DNA from: Tridacna crocea
Taxonomy: Eukaryota; Mollusca; Bivalvia; Cardiida; Cardiidae
NCBI GenBank assembly: GCA_943736015.1
Contig: OX031062.1
Location: forward strand, 31,283,462 to 31,347,461
Length of the DNA: 64,000 nucleotides
Direction: 5' to 3'
Numbering within the stretch: position 1 is the first letter of the stretch; each line of letters begins with the position of its first letter. Positions 1 through 10,946 of the stretch are shown here, piece by piece. The position numbers were made by a program, and so were the translations under genes. The notes below the pieces were generated by a model. That model saw only the letters and a program-made list of their open reading frames with translations, had not been told where the DNA came from and made no database searches.

Positions 1-308
1 TGCTTTCAAGTTGGGACATGTCTAAATTATGTCATCTAGTAATGAGTCACAGCACTAAATTAATGCATTGGACTTTTTTATTTCTTAAAAACAGCCTAGA
101 TATTGCTATTTCTATGTTGTTCTGCTGAAATACATAATGAAGTAGTGAAAAAAGAAGATTTAAGATGACTGAAAAACTCAAAATTGTAGCTAATCATAAA
201 TCTGGTTTTTCATGTTCAGACTGAAACTGTTTATGTCTTTTTCTTTTTGCTGGCACTTTTCTCTTCTAAATGACATGAACTACATTGGTAGTTCAAGCAG
301 ACACCTAA
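1..308. other. AT-rich stretch, nothing recognised
   Basis: No repeat family, coding potential or RNA signal was recognised here. Confidence 0.4.
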
Positions 309-360
309 AATCAGACTGCACAGCACATGTCATCTTAGTCTTGATCTACATATTACACTA
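309..360. repeat. Family C palindrome fragment
   Basis: Half-decayed palindrome reading CAGACTGCACAGCACATG and then CTTGATCTACA. The TTAA ends of the family are not preserved. Confidence 0.4.
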
Positions 361-413
361 ATTTATTCTAAATTGTCAGAACAAATTCTTTTGATTTACA
401 ATAATGTCATTCC

Positions 414-642
414 GTAACCCTTTACCACACAATGAAGACTTTTACCAACCCTTAGGAAGAGGCCTTTTGAAAATATTGTAGGAAAAGGAGAAAATGCTGT
501 TAACCAGCATTTTCTCCTTTTCCCAACAATGTTTTCTGTCCTACCAAAGACAAATTTCATCATTTGAGGCATGTTTATATTGTCGTATGCAATGCTTTGA
601 GTTTGGACAAGTCTAAGATTTTGTCATGTGGTAAAGAGTTAA
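414..642 (+). mobile_element. Family A MITE, full length
   Basis: Runs from GTAACCCTTTACCACACAAT to GGTAAAGAGTTAA. The palindromic core is intact apart from TGTTAACCAGCA at its centre. The left TTAA is mutated to GTAA. Confidence 0.9.
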
Positions 643-828
643 ATCTTTACGACCCCTAGTTTTAAGGACCCTGTAAAGGACGTCTCTAGAAAATATTGTT
701 TGACGGGAGAAAATGCTGGTTTCCCTGAATCTTTTCCACCCTATTATAGGAAGAATTTATCATGGGAAAATCATTTACTTTGCCATCTGCAAGTGCTTTC
801 GATTTGGTCTATGCCAACTTTTTCTTAC
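643..828 (+). mobile_element. Family A MITE, decayed
   Basis: Follows directly on the TTAA of the previous copy. The left core arm (GGGAGAAAATGCTGG) and part of the long arm (CAAGTGCTTTCGATTTGG) remain. The right core arm and right end are lost. Confidence 0.6.
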
Positions 829-1164
829 CTGCGGTTGTGCTCTTCTTCAGACTGGCAGCAGGGTGCTCATACTGAGTCTTTCTGTTGACATGACTGAAAA
901 TAGACAAGCCAAAACAAAATTAATTTGTTCCTAGAAATATCAAAATACTTTGCATTCTAAAAATGTCACAAGTTAAAAAGAGCTTGATCAGTTAGTTACA
1001 GCACTACTGGTAGTGGGATCATTCTCAGTATTCAAGGTACAATACAAGATACATTACAATAACATTTTGTTATTTCAACCTTCACTGCAAAATATAGATT
1101 TTTAATAAACCTGATAAATTTAGCTTTTCTGAACATTGTCAGAATAGAAGAATTCTGGGTGTGA
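829..1164. other. No feature recognised
   Basis: AT-rich sequence without a recognised repeat. Confidence 0.35.
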
Positions 1165-1313
1165 AGTGGAAGAAAACAGTATGGGAACAGAAGAAAATGC
1201 AGGTAACCATTTCACATCTAAAAAGCGTAAGTGCAGCTACATTCTAAATCGTAATCTGCACATGTTTTCAATTTGTACAACTCAAAATTTTTACGATTTT
1301 GTAAAGAGGTAAA
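1165..1313 (+). mobile_element. Family A MITE, strongly decayed
   Basis: Only GAAGAAAATGCAGGTAACCA from the core and the tail TTTCAATTTGTACAA...GTAAAGAGGTAAA align to the family. Confidence 0.4.
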
Positions 1314-1392
1314 TTTTTCAACATAACTCATGTTGTGTATACCAAAGCGACTTGTTTCTAAAAGTGCATGAACATGCTGATTGTATACTGTT

Positions 1393-1623
1393 TTAACTTT
1401 TACCAAACAACAAAATTATACACTGGTCCAAATTGAAAGCATTTGCAGACGACAAAATAAATGTGACTGAAAAGTTGAAATTTGGTTTGGGAACAGTAGA
1501 AAACATTGTGGGAAAAGGAGAAAATGCTGGTTATCAGCCTTTTCTCCTTTTCCCACAACGTTTTCAAAAGCCTTATTTTTCAGGGTTGTTAAAAGTCGGG
1601 ATTGTGTGGTAAAAAAGAGTTAA
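1393..1623 (-). mobile_element. Family A MITE, full length
   Basis: Both TTAA ends are present and the long arm reads ATTTGCAGACGACAAAATAA. A G-to-A change inside the loop gives GGTTATCAGCC, so the palindrome centre is slightly broken. Confidence 0.95.
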
Positions 1624-1680
1624 ACATCTTAGGTCTCATCATAACAGTCATTCAGCTTTCTATTTCTAAATCACTTAATT

Positions 1681-1780
1681 CTTTTCTCACCTACATCAGA
1701 GGTGAGAGGTGAAATATTGCTGAAAGGAAGTTTGCCACAAGATGGGATCTAATTTGCAACCAACGGGTCACGAGTTTCTG
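1681..1780 (-). mobile_element. Partial tRNA-derived SINE
   Basis: Matches the middle of the SINE at 43417-43690 (CTTTTCTCAC...AGGTGAGAGG...GAAAGGAAGTTTGCC). The tRNA-like part on the right is too diverged to show promoter boxes. Confidence 0.5.
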
Positions 1781-2269
1781 CACACGAAAAATTCCATAAC
1801 ATAGATTCTGATAAAAGAACTCATGATTTAAGAAGAGAAATACACTAGCCAATCCGACTCATCTATACACAAATGATATCCTTAAATTGATATGTAACTC
1901 ACTTTCAAAGTACATTTAACAGCTTTTTTCTTTCTCTAAATAATTTCCATTAGACAAAATGAAACATGGCGACAAGTGAAAAGCGCAAGGTGTAAAATAT
2001 TATTGTTGATTTATTACAACCATTTCTTCAGCGCAAAGGAATAATAAGAAAAACTGTCTCCTTACAAATAAACATTTGTTTCAGTAATGGATTTCTCTTG
2101 TAGTTTTTTTGGGGAAAAAAATTGACAACACCTTATGTACTAGGAGAAAATAAAATCAAACAAGACTTAGTCTACTGTTGTCCATGTCACACAGAAATTA
2201 AGTCTCATGCTTAAATATTAGGCACTTTTTCCTGTTCCAAAAATGTTTCCAAAAATCATTTCTCCCAGG
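1781..2269. other. No feature recognised
   Basis: AT-rich sequence with no repeat or coding signal that I can support. Confidence 0.35.
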
Positions 2270-3010
2270 GTAGTAAAAAAAAAAGAAGAGGGCCATAATA
2301 GCCCTGTATCACTTCACTGCCTTGTTGGCATCAACAGACAGTGAACATTTGGTAGAGGTCCAACATGCTTCATCCCAAACATCAAAATTCTAAGCCAAAT
2401 GGTTTGGAACAAAAAGATTTTCAAAGGTTTCTTAGTAAAATCATTATGAAAGGTGTGACCTACAAGGTGGGCAAACTTTTGAGAAAAGATTTTTAGTTAG
2501 CTGAATCCTGGTAGAGGTCCAATTTTGACCCTAGGACAAAAAATCTGAACAAACTTACCAACTCAGCAACAAAATTGATAGTGATCAACTAGATAAAATT
2601 ACATGCAGAATTTGGTAGCCCTTGGATACATGGTAAGGAACATGAAGATTTTTTTTAAAATTTTCACAACATAAGCATTATTTATATCATCCTTTTGACC
2701 TCTGAAGTGGAGTCAACTTTGATTTTGGGGCTACAACTCTAATGGTCTTGGAAGAGGCCTACTTGATGACAAGACATACAGGAGTTCTACTCTCATGTTT
2801 TGGAATAAGACGACTTTTAGAGTTTTCAATCTGTGAACAAATGTCAAAATTTGTTACCCGCAAGGCCAAGCCAATGTCTACCACAGGGCATTAACTTGAA
2901 AAATCTTGGTAGAGGTCCACTGGCAGAAGCTACATGTTCAATTGGTAATCTTAGCCTAATGGTTTTAGTTTTCAACCATATAAACAAATGTTAAACTTTT
3001 TTTACCTCCT
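2270..3010 (+). repeat. Diverged ~160 bp repeat units
   Basis: The phrase GGTAGAGGTCC recurs at 2351, 2510 and 2908, with a variant at 2750, giving spacings near 159, 240 and 158 bp. Each is followed by similar text (CAAA...GGTTTGGAACAAAAAGATTTT). From memory this resembles a repeat widespread in bivalves; that recollection is not a database result. Confidence 0.6.
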
Positions 3011-3150
3011 TGGGTGCCAAGCCAGTTCTAAGAACAAGGTTGTCAGAGGTCTTCCATGGCTCTATGGCCTATAATTTCATTTTCAAGAATTCCAGGTTCA
3101 ATCCCTGCTGGCACTTCCGGCCATGTTTTGTCAGAGAGCAGCTCATTTGT
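3011..3150 (+). mobile_element. tRNA-like SINE fragment
   Basis: GGTTCAATCCC at 3095-3105 is an exact match to the pol III B-box consensus. No clear A box is seen upstream, so this is a decayed SINE head rather than a tRNA gene. Confidence 0.35.
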
Positions 3151-3342
3151 TTGACCATTTACCACAGAATCCCAACTTAATAAAGAAGACTTTTGAAACA
3201 CTGTGGGAAAAGGAGAAAATGCTGGTAACCAGCATTTTATCCTTTTCTCACAATGTTTTCTACCTTTCCTGAAACAATCTTTGAAATTGGAATACTTTCA
3301 GTTTGGACTAGTCTTAAATATTGTCTTTCAGAAAAGAGTCAA
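3151..3342 (+). mobile_element. Family A MITE, shortened long arm
   Basis: Starts TTGACCATTTACCACAGAAT. The core is intact with one unpaired site (TTTATCC). About 35 bp of the long arm is missing. Confidence 0.85.
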
Positions 3343-3521
3343 AATGAACCCTGTCATACAATAAGGCAAGGACTAACTTACTCTATGTAATAGATCCCAT
3401 AGTGTGGATCCTCTACCTTCTCCCATCCATAGGGAAGCTCTGTAAGTAGAAAAAATATCAAAGTCTGAGAAATCATTATCATCAAATCAAGAGGAAAGAA
3501 TGATATAATCCTACTGCACAT

Positions 3522-3652
3522 GATCCCGAGTTTTAACAAACCTGAAGAAAAAAATTCTTGAAACAGTGTGAAAATGGGAAAGTAATGGAAGCAAGTATTT
3601 TCTCCTATTCCAATGATGTTTTCTGCTCTTTCAAAGACATACCCCATCTATC
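3522..3652 (+). mobile_element. Family A MITE, decayed
   Basis: The short arm (CCCGAGTTTTAACAAACCTG) and a weak core are still readable. The palindrome no longer pairs well. Confidence 0.5.
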
Positions 3653-3878
3653 AGCTCTCTACCACATATCAAAATTTCAGATTTTTCCAAGTCTAAAGCA
3701 TTTTTAAGCAACAAACTTCAATGAAACATAGTTCAATAAGTGGAAATTTTCTTCGAACGAGTAAAAGAGAACAATGTGGGAAAGAAAGAACATGCTGGTT
3801 TTCTTCTTTTTCCATAATATTTTCATAAGCCTCTTTCCTACAGGTTGTTAAAACTTGGGCTATGAGGTTCTAGGTTAG
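3653..3878 (-). mobile_element. Family A MITE, decayed
   Basis: Long arm (TCTACCACATATCAAAATTT), core GTGGGAAAGAAAGAACATGC and short arm (GGTTGTTAAAACTTGGG) are present with many changes. The right TTAA is lost. Confidence 0.6.
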
Positions 3879-4194
3879 GTAAATTTCATTTGTCATTTGC
3901 AAGAACTTAATATAACAAGTGCAAAATTATGTAGTTCAGACAGGATTTTGAACAAAATCTGTTTAGACAGATGAAAACTTTTCACATGAACATTAAGTAC
4001 AGATATATGCAATGTTTTGCTATGATTTATATTACATAAAGCAAAATCCATGTTATAAAATAACAAACAGCCTCAGAACTATCGTCTACAAAGAAATTTC
4101 ATATCTAGAACGTATGTAACCAACAGCTTTTTGCACTCAGAACCATGGTATTCATGGCTAAAGTTGATTCCTTTACTCTTTATCGAGCAATATA
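3879..4194. other. No feature recognised
   Basis: AT-rich sequence without a recognised element. Confidence 0.35.
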
Positions 4195-4423
4195 TTAACT
4201 CTTCACCACACAATCCCTACTTTTAAGGAACCTGGAAAAGAAACCTTTTAAAACCATTGTAAGAAAAGGAGAAAATGCTGGTAACCAGCATTTTCTCCTT
4301 TTCCTACAGTGTTTTCTACCCTTTCCAAGACAAATTTTAATTTCTGAGTCATGTTTACTTTGTCATCCACAAATGCTTTGAATACTGACAAGTCGGAAAT
4401 TTTGTTGTTTGGTAAAAAGTTAA
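4195..4423 (+). mobile_element. Family A MITE, full length
   Basis: TTAA at both ends. The core centre GGTAACC is intact. The arms read TTGTAAGAAAAGG and CCTTTTCCTACAG, so both differ from GTGGG at nearly paired places. Confidence 0.95.
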
Positions 4424-4570
4424 ACTGACACCTCCAAATTCAAAGCTGTTGCAGATGACAAACATGCAGCCCATTTGTTGACATCTGTCCCTGAAAGAGA
4501 CAAAAAGATTGTGGGAAATGAAGAAAATGCTGACTGGTTACAAGGCTTACGCCCTACCCCACAACCATGA
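4424..4570 (-). mobile_element. Family A MITE, decayed
   Basis: Abuts the TTAA of the previous copy. Long-arm text GTTGCAGATGACAAA and core GTGGGAAATGAAGAAAATGC remain. The right half has diverged. Confidence 0.4.
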
Positions 4571-4654
4571 CATCAACACTTTCAAGTCAATAGTAAATGC
4601 TAAGACTGCGCTAATTCGAGGGTATTCTTTGGCAAAAGATATCTCTTTATTGGA

Positions 4655-4722
4655 CAGTGCTGATCGAAGATCAGAGTGCACATTCTGTGCATTCTGATCT
4701 TAATCTGCACTTTCCATAATAA
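4655..4722. repeat. Family C palindrome core
   Basis: AGATCAGAGTGCACATTCTG followed by its near inverse TGCATTCTGATCTTAATCTG. The flanking ends of the family are not recognised. Confidence 0.6.
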
Positions 4723-5441
4723 GCCAGTGATTGGCATTTAGCAGCCTAACAGGTAAACATGTTTCAGTACAAGAATTGGCAATGTGTACGGTTACAAGGG
4801 CAAAAGTTCAGACTGAATTGAGCAAGCAGCAGGGTTGTAAGTCAAAGTTTTCACACCTATTGATATAGAGATAAGAAGCAAGACCTGTAGAATGCTGTTG
4901 TGCTAATTATGTTGAGGTGCAGAGTGGATAAGAGGGAATTGCCTGTTTTATAGGTATTTTCAGTAGGTATCTAAGGCAGATGATAAAGTGGGACAGCAAT
5001 CATAAATTGTGCATTTATCAGCCACATCAAATCCTTTTACTTCTTCCATGATAAGGAATCATCCATCCTCAGCATCCAATGCTCCATCCAGAATGCCCCA
5101 AACACCCTTTTCGCTTTGAATTGAATAATTGTTCATAACACTTATACCTATCAGGAAATTTCTAACAGTCAGTGGACAAGACTACGTAAGGTCAATGTAG
5201 GAGACTATGTTATTATTCATAACTACATGAACAATGTTAACGATATGCTTATTCATCTTCTTTTGAAAAACTAAATGAAGCTTATGGAACCTTTCCATAG
5301 TCATCAAACATTCTGAATGTGATTCTTTTAGGAGATTCCAAGACAAGCAATCTGGTTGGATGAGACTTATTGTCTTAGCCAATCAGATAGCTGGTCCTAG
5401 AATTTATAATTTGAAGAAAAAATGTGTAAAGAAAGGTAAAA
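4723..5441. other. No feature recognised
   Basis: About 0.7 kb of AT-rich DNA with no family A, B or C copy, which is unusual in this window. No coding region is supported. Confidence 0.35.
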
Positions 5442-5519
5442 AAGAACCTGATTAATCTTACTTTCAATTTTACACTCAATAAGAACCTGATTAATCTTAC
5501 TTTCAATTTTACACTCAAT
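5442..5519 (+). repeat. Exact 39 bp tandem duplication
   Basis: AAGAACCTGATTAATCTTAC and the following 19 bases occur at 5442-5480 and again, identical, at 5481-5519. The perfect identity points to a recent event. Confidence 0.95.
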
Positions 5520-6335
5520 TAGTATGGAGGGAATGTTGTATATGACAGGTGTCTATCAATCAAAACCACTAACCAACCTGTTTTGTTTCATACACTAATC
5601 AGCCTTGTCAGTTAATTTATTACACTGTAAGTAGATTGAGTAAACTCAGTGATCTTGTAACAGATTGGAGCCAACTGGCCTGGAAAATTAGGTTTCTGCA
5701 GGAGTGATGGAATTCTTATGTAGATCCCTGTTAACCCTGTAAGTACTGCACAGAAGAGGGCTTTAGTGGCCCTACATTGCTCGCTTATTCCAAGCAGTGC
5801 AGACAACATGTTCGGTCATGTAAAGTGAATTTTCTTGTATGTCATGTTTATCTATTTTTCCTTTTCTTTTTTTTTTTTAACGAACTTTGGTCAACCATTT
5901 TTTGTTATTTCAAGTGTCCTCCCTCCCCCCCTTTTATTTCCCTTCTAGCTCAGGTGGCCATGTTTTGGCCCAGTAGAAGAGCTAGTCTGAGCAGTTTGGT
6001 ACAGCACAAAGCCCCACGAAAGGAACATACTTGTGAATTCATTTCAAAGTCCTTCCTCTGGTATGGGAAGAGCTTTTGTATTTTGAAATTCAAATGTGAC
6101 CCCTGGCAAATACAACATCAAAGAACTAGTAGTAGATAAATGTTTCTCTGTCAAAATGTTGAAGAAATAAGAACCTATAATCAGCATTTGAACTATCTAT
6201 GTAGTACCTCTGACATTGATTCTGCATGCTTCAGAGCTAAATATTATAATTTCTATTATTCTTTGAAAAGAAACCTTTCTACTCTGTATCTTTTTCTTAT
6301 TTTTAGCAACTGAGGTCCAAACAAAGACCATAGAG
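5520..6335. other. No gene; pyrimidine tract near 5855-5880
   Basis: Contains a T-rich run near 5855 and a C-rich run near 5925, but no repeat family or supported reading frame. Confidence 0.35.
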
Positions 6336-7066
6336 CAGGGTTCAATCTAGGCTGCGTTTTTGCGCCAATGGCACGATTTTAAAGTCCTTGGCCCATTTAT
6401 GAAACCCCAGTGCGCCTAATCGGCGCAAAACGGAATGCATCGGCGCTTTTCCGATTCCGTTGTGCGCCGCCATTACTGTTTTTAGCAGTATAGTTTTTAG
6501 CGAGTCAGTGTTAGAAGACGCTTTCCGCAGTATTGAAATTAAACTGCAAAGCGTCGCAACAACACAGAGAGCGTTACCTACTGGTAATCGGATAACGAAC
6601 ACGATGGGAACTAGCTGTTGAAAACATGTCGGCAACACAAACACCGAAACGAATCGGTGATTTCTTTTCTGGCGGAAATTCCGCCAAACAAGCGAAAACG
6701 CAACAATCGGGTGAAACCAGTGGTTAAAAATCAGCTGATGAAAAAGATGGGAAATCGCATGCAAAAGAAAATTCAAACTGAGTGGTTACAAAAGCCTCAA
6801 TTTCACTGGCTTCGTTAGGAGAATGCAAAAAAAGTGATGACTTGCGGTATTTGTATACAGCAAAAGAAAATCCATGCACAAGCAGTAAATTATCTTGATT
6901 TACTTCCTTTGTACGTTAAGTCAGCAATAATTGAGCTTTTGAAATGCCACGACCCCGGTTATTTGGTCGTTAAAAAGTGCTGGCCCATCTCAAAATACTG
7001 GCGGCCCATTTTTAAAATAGTGATGGGCCACTGGCCCATTCTGACAAAATTCTAGATTGAACCCTG
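6336..7066 (+). mobile_element. hAT-like element, CAGGG termini
   Basis: The ends are perfect 15 bp inverted repeats (CAGGGTTCAATCTAG at 6336, its complement at 7052-7066). The direct repeat TAGAG lies immediately outside both ends (6331-6335, 7067-7071). CAGGG ends suit the hAT superfamily, although 5 bp is shorter than the usual 8 bp target duplication. The 731 bp interior holds a short transposase-like beginning and too little sequence for a whole transposase, so the element is non-autonomous. The GC-rich interior near 6350-6470 (GCGCC motifs) differs from its surroundings. Confidence 0.85.
6626..6901 (+). pseudogene. N-terminal transposase-like remnant
   Basis: An ATG at 6626 opens a 33-codon frame beginning MSATQTPKRIGDFFSGG. 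It ends at TAA (6725) and continues in the same frame past another stop (TGA) to a last stop near 6900. The lysine-rich, serine-rich text with an I-x-x-F-F motif is typical of the disordered start of hAT-type transposases. No zinc finger or catalytic core is left. Assignment rests on context inside the CAGGG element and on style, not on an alignment. Confidence 0.4.
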
Positions 7067-7278
7067 TAGAGTGAAAGCTTTCCTGGTATACTTCCATATT
7101 TGTTGGTCTTTTCTCCATATTAAGAGAAGTCTGTTCATTTAAGTTGGATTGTTTAACTCGTAATGTACATAACTTATCGGCAAATGCAATACAATGAACT
7201 ATCGGCAAATCAATGATCCCTACTTAACAAGCATAGAGATACCAGTCATCCTTTACTCTTCGCCAAGCATTCATATAT

Positions 7279-7490
7279 TTAACTCTTTAACAAGCAACAC
7301 AATTATAGACTGGTCTAAATTGAAAGCATTTGCAGACCACAAAATAAATGTGACTGAAAAGTTGAAATTTGGTTTGGGAAGGGTAGAGAACATTGTGGGA
7401 AAAGGAGAAAATACTGGTTACCAGTATTTTATCCTTTTCCCACAATGATTTCAAAAGGCTTCATTCTCAAGGTCATCAAAAGTCAGGGCA
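7279..7490 (-). mobile_element. Family A MITE, right end lost
   Basis: Left TTAA and long arm are intact. Both core arms carry the matched change ACTGGT / ACCAGT where the consensus has GCTGGT / ACCAGC. The short arm stops at AAAGTCAGGG, where the next copy begins. Confidence 0.8.
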
Positions 7491-8406
7491 TATTCTCTTT
7501 TCCGACAATAATTTCCAACTTTTTCAAAGACAAATTGTATCGCTTGATCCAAAGTTAAATTGTCTTTAACTACAGTCGAATGTCCTTAGCTCGAACGTCC
7601 CTTTGTCGAACTTATCCCTACGTCGAAGTTTTTTCCAGGTCCCGATCTCATTGCTCTTTATTTCAATATGATTCAACCTCCATACGTCGTTATCTGTACC
7701 TCGAAATTTATCCATACGTCGAATGAATTTCAAGGTCCAATCACCATTGTTTGAACGTATTCACACATTTTTACCTCGAAGTCAATTTGTAAAGGACGAT
7801 ATTTGCTGTCAATCAGGTTTTTCACACCTTTCGACTTGTCAACTCCGGTAATTAACAAGTGTATTACAGTATTGATTATCGGTTGTTTGTTTGATTTTGG
7901 ATTGACTTTTTGACTGTGAGATTAAAACTTCAAAGTTTGAGTGATTTCTTGTGTTAAATAAAAAGGATCGGAAAAGTAGTTTTGTAATTTACTTTGACGA
8001 GTGAAGAACGCTAATTCCATAAAGAACTTGTTTGGTGAAGGACCCGGTCAATATGCAATTTTTATGTTTATTGTTCATATTAGTTGTAGTATTTGTATAA
8101 AAACACTGTTTCTTAATAAAAAAAATAATAATAATAATTAATAATAAAACTTATTTTATCTTATTTTGTATTCAATTTTATCTTATTTTGTATTCGATTA
8201 GTCAAATGAAGACAAATCAAATGATGCCTCTATTTACTTCCGGTATTTCGCCACCTAAATAATTCGTACCCAGAACTCCGATATCTACACGTCAAACTTT
8301 CTATAAGACGAAGTTTTTACGAATGTCCCCCAAACTTCGAGGTATAGAGATTCGACTGTACTTTCAATTTGGAAAGGTTTACAATTTCCTTGTCTTGCAG
8401 AGTTAA
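7491..8406 (+). mobile_element. Family A MITE split by a pogo-like element
   Basis: The right core arm and long arm (CTCTTTTCCGACAATAATTT to TTTAACTA) are at 7491-7572. The remainder (CTTTCAATTTGG to GCAGAGTTAA) resumes at 8361 after the inserted element. The join falls within the usual GCAAATGCTTTCAATTTGG text. The left core arm is missing. Confidence 0.65.
7573..8358. mobile_element. pogo/Tigger-like non-autonomous element
   Basis: CAGTCGAATGTCC at the left and GGTATAGAGATTCGACTG at the right form imperfect ~23 bp inverted repeats. A TA dinucleotide flanks each end (7571-7572, 8359-8360), the Tc1/mariner target duplication. CAGTCGAA ends are typical of pogo/Tigger elements. The 786 bp interior has repeated TACGTCGAA phrases and an AAT microsatellite near 8125, with no transposase frame. 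Confidence 0.8.
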
Positions 8407-8497
8407 CCCTTTACAACACAATTTTGAGGTTCAAATAACCCGAGAAAGAATCCTTTGAAAAAAAATTTTGAGGAAAGGAGAAAATGCTGGTAACCAG
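8403..8497 (+). mobile_element. Family A MITE, left half only
   Basis: Shares its TTAA with the right end of the split copy before it. Short arm and left core arm are present, and it breaks off after TGCTGGTAACCAG at the palindrome centre. Confidence 0.8.
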
Positions 8498-8659
8498 TCT
8501 GATCCAGTTTGATATTTGATCTACTGTCTGAATTGCTGAAAACACTATACTAGACAAAAGCCATCCTGAAATTGTACTTGGTTTTATTCTTTTAGACTAA
8601 AAATGTCTGTCTGGTTTATTGGCACTCTTTGGGTTGGGAGTGTTAAAAAATTCTGTGTG

Positions 8660-8850
8660 TGTGTTTGTTTATTTTGGAGTTCAACGCCATATTAACAGCT
8701 AAGGCTATATTGCACCTGTCAGTGTACCTATACATGTGTTTCTAGGCTTTCTCACACCAGTACTGACACAACTTTCTTACCAGGTCACTTTCCACAAAGG
8801 TAAGTGCAGCTGTGCAAGATGCCTTGAGGGTTAAAGATGTGTTGTTTTTT
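8660..8850 (-). mobile_element. SINE 3' region fragment
   Basis: GGAGTTCAACGCCATATTAA, ACATGTGTTTCTAGGCTTTC and CACACCAGTACTGACACAAC parallel the SINE at 43417-43690 in order and spacing. The tRNA-like head is absent. Confidence 0.45.
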
Positions 8851-9129
8851 TTTCAATCAAAAATGATACAAAACTCAGGCAACTGCTATGCACAAAAAAA
8901 AGTTATCTGCTGAAGAAAAGAGTTATACAGACCAGACATGCCAAGTGCATCTACACCTCTGATAAAGCCATCAGTTAGCATGTTTGCTTGTTTATTTCCA
9001 TGCCAAATCCAGCTAATTAGATTTGTAAACAGATAGCTATGATAGTATAATAAGTAACAAACACATGCTCTCCTCTGGAGCTCCAATATCAAAATGTCTA
9101 ATCACATATTATTCAATACTTCAGGGTTC

Positions 9130-9300
9130 GTATTCACCGACTATTCTTTGTCTTATTCTCCATAATTTTCAACACTTGTATGTAACACAACTTCTGATTA
9201 GCTAAACCATTCAGTTTAGCCAATCAGAAGTTGTGTTAGTTACAAATTTAGAAAATCTTGGAGAATAAGACTAAGAATATTCTCAAGAATGGTCTGTACA
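9130..9300. mobile_element. Family E foldback element
   Basis: Outer ends GTATTCACCGACTATTCTTT and AAGAATATTCTCAAGAATGG pair imperfectly. The inner palindrome is AACACAACTTCTGATTAGCT against GGCTAATC-type text (AGCCAATCAGAAGTTGTGTT). The second copy is at 56238-56439. Confidence 0.75.
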
Positions 9301-9429
9301 GGTCCAGAAAAGCTGACACTGGTTGACAAGCCAGTACAAGAAGTCCACAACTTCGATGTTTTAACATGGAATTTTTTTTTCCGTCTGATAATTTGAGATG
9401 TTTCTGCATATAAATTCTGAGAGAGCTTT

Positions 9430-9587
9430 TAAATCCTGGTCACCCGCATTTTCTCCTTTTTCTTCCAGTTACATTTATCTTATTGTTTGCAAATCCTTTG
9501 AATTTGGACCAGTCTAATTCTTTTGTCATTTGGGTTGTTTGCAAATCCTTTAAATTTGGACCAGTCTAATTCTTGGTAAAGAGTTAA
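9430..9587 (+). mobile_element. Family A MITE, 5' truncated, arm duplicated
   Basis: Right core arm and long arm only. The segment TTGTTTGCAAATCCTTTRAA onward (about 40 bp) is present at 9483 and again at 9535, lengthening the long arm by 52 bp. Ends GGTAAAGAGTTAA. Confidence 0.75.
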
Positions 9588-9930
9588 AGTACCTTTCATT
9601 ACCTTAGCTGCCTTTATAGCCATTGGAGTTAAACTCAGCTTAGAGCTTTATTTCTCAGTCTCTGCACATCTTTTCATCAAAATGCACCTATGAGTGACTA
9701 GGTTATTTCCAAAAATCAGAACACTGGGGTTCACAAGATACTTATAGCCAACAAAAAATTGTTTACATACGAACCTATGGACAGACAGAAGGGACTTCAT
9801 AAACACCTGTAAGGTTACAGGAAAAAGGATCCCCATCATACAAAAGCCTAAAGACTGCTTTTTTTGCCACAATATTTTCAAAATTAATTCATAAAAGGGA
9901 CTCACAAAGATGTGTTAGTGTGGCAACAGG

Positions 9931-10139
9931 TTAACTCTCTACCAAACTACAGATTTAGCCTTTTCCAAACTGACACCATTTGTCGACAATTTCAATGTGG
10001 CTCAAACGGTACAATTTTTCTTTCATTGAAGAGAAAACATTGTGGGGGGGGAAGGAGAAAATGCTAGTTGCCACAATATTTTCAAAAGGCGTCTTTCTCA
10101 GGGAAAATTAACATAAGCATTGTGCAGTAAAGGGCTAAG
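9931..10139 (-). mobile_element. Family A MITE, right core arm deleted
   Basis: TTAACTCTCTACCAAACTAC starts the long arm. The left core arm has a run of eight G, and the right arm begins only at CCACAATATTTTCAAAAGG. Confidence 0.8.
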
Positions 10140-10503
10140 AAATTTCTCCAGAAAAATTATCAGAGATCCCCCATTGTGCAGTATCTTCTTGGTTATATGT
10201 TATGTTTAAACATACAATTACGATCATCAAACACACCCAAACTTTCTAAGCATTTACTATTCCTGCAGGCATCCTATTTTGTTTAGAGATCTCACCAAGT
10301 ACCAACATTATTTGTTGTGTTACATCAATGATTTCCAGATGAAAATGTCGTGATATTGTTGTGATATTGCCGTAGCCCTAGCATTGTCTGATTTATACCT
10401 GTCATCTTTGTGTGAAAACTATGTCATTTTTAAAAGCTTGACATTTTATAATATCTGATGATGGCAAACATGATATTGGGAGATGTGATGTCTGCACAGA
10501 CCT
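10140..10503. other. No feature recognised
   Basis: No repeat or coding signal. Short direct repeat TGTCGTGATATTGTTGTGAT near 10345. Confidence 0.35.
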
Positions 10504-10732
10504 TTTACCCTTTACCAAGCGTCAAAATTTTAGAATGGTCCAATTTGAAAGCACTTGCAGACGACAAAATAGACGTAACTCAAAAGTTGAAATTTGTTTC
10601 TTGCAGGATAGAAAACATTGTTGGATAAGGAGAAAATGCTGGTTACCAGCATTTTTTCCTTTTCTCACAATGTTTTCAAAAGGCCTATGTCTTGGGGTCG
10701 TAAAAACCAGGGATTGTTTGGTGAAGGGTTAA
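10504..10732 (-). mobile_element. Family A MITE, full length
   Basis: TTTACCCTTTACCAAGCGTC to GGTGAAGGGTTAA. This copy has the short arm variant TCGTAAAAACCAGGGATTGT instead of AAAAGTAGGGATTGTGTGG. Confidence 0.95.
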
Positions 10733-10946
10733 CTCTTTACCACAAATTCCCGCCTTTCAAACCTTAGAAAGAAAGCTTTTAAAAAACATTGTGGAAAAAG
10801 AAGAAAATAGCATTTTCTTCTTTTCCAACAATATTTTCTACCCTTCTCAAATCAAGTTCCAATTTTCAAGTCACATTTATTTTGTTGTCTGCATATGCTT
10901 TGAATTTAGGCCTGGCCAAAATTTTGTCGTTTGGTAAAAAAGTTAA
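10729..10946 (+). mobile_element. Family A MITE, full length
   Basis: Shares its left TTAA with the preceding copy. Both core arms carry the paired change AAGAAG / CTTCTT. The loop GCTGGTAACCAGC is shortened to a single AGC. Confidence 0.9.

Noticed and set aside
6342-6776. 144-codon minus-strand frame in the CAGGG element
   Set aside because: It runs antisense to the transposase-like remnant and has no recognised motif.
8660-8850. Possible protein-coding exon near GTGTGTGTTTGTTTATT
   Set aside because: The segment aligns to the SINE 3' region, which explains it.
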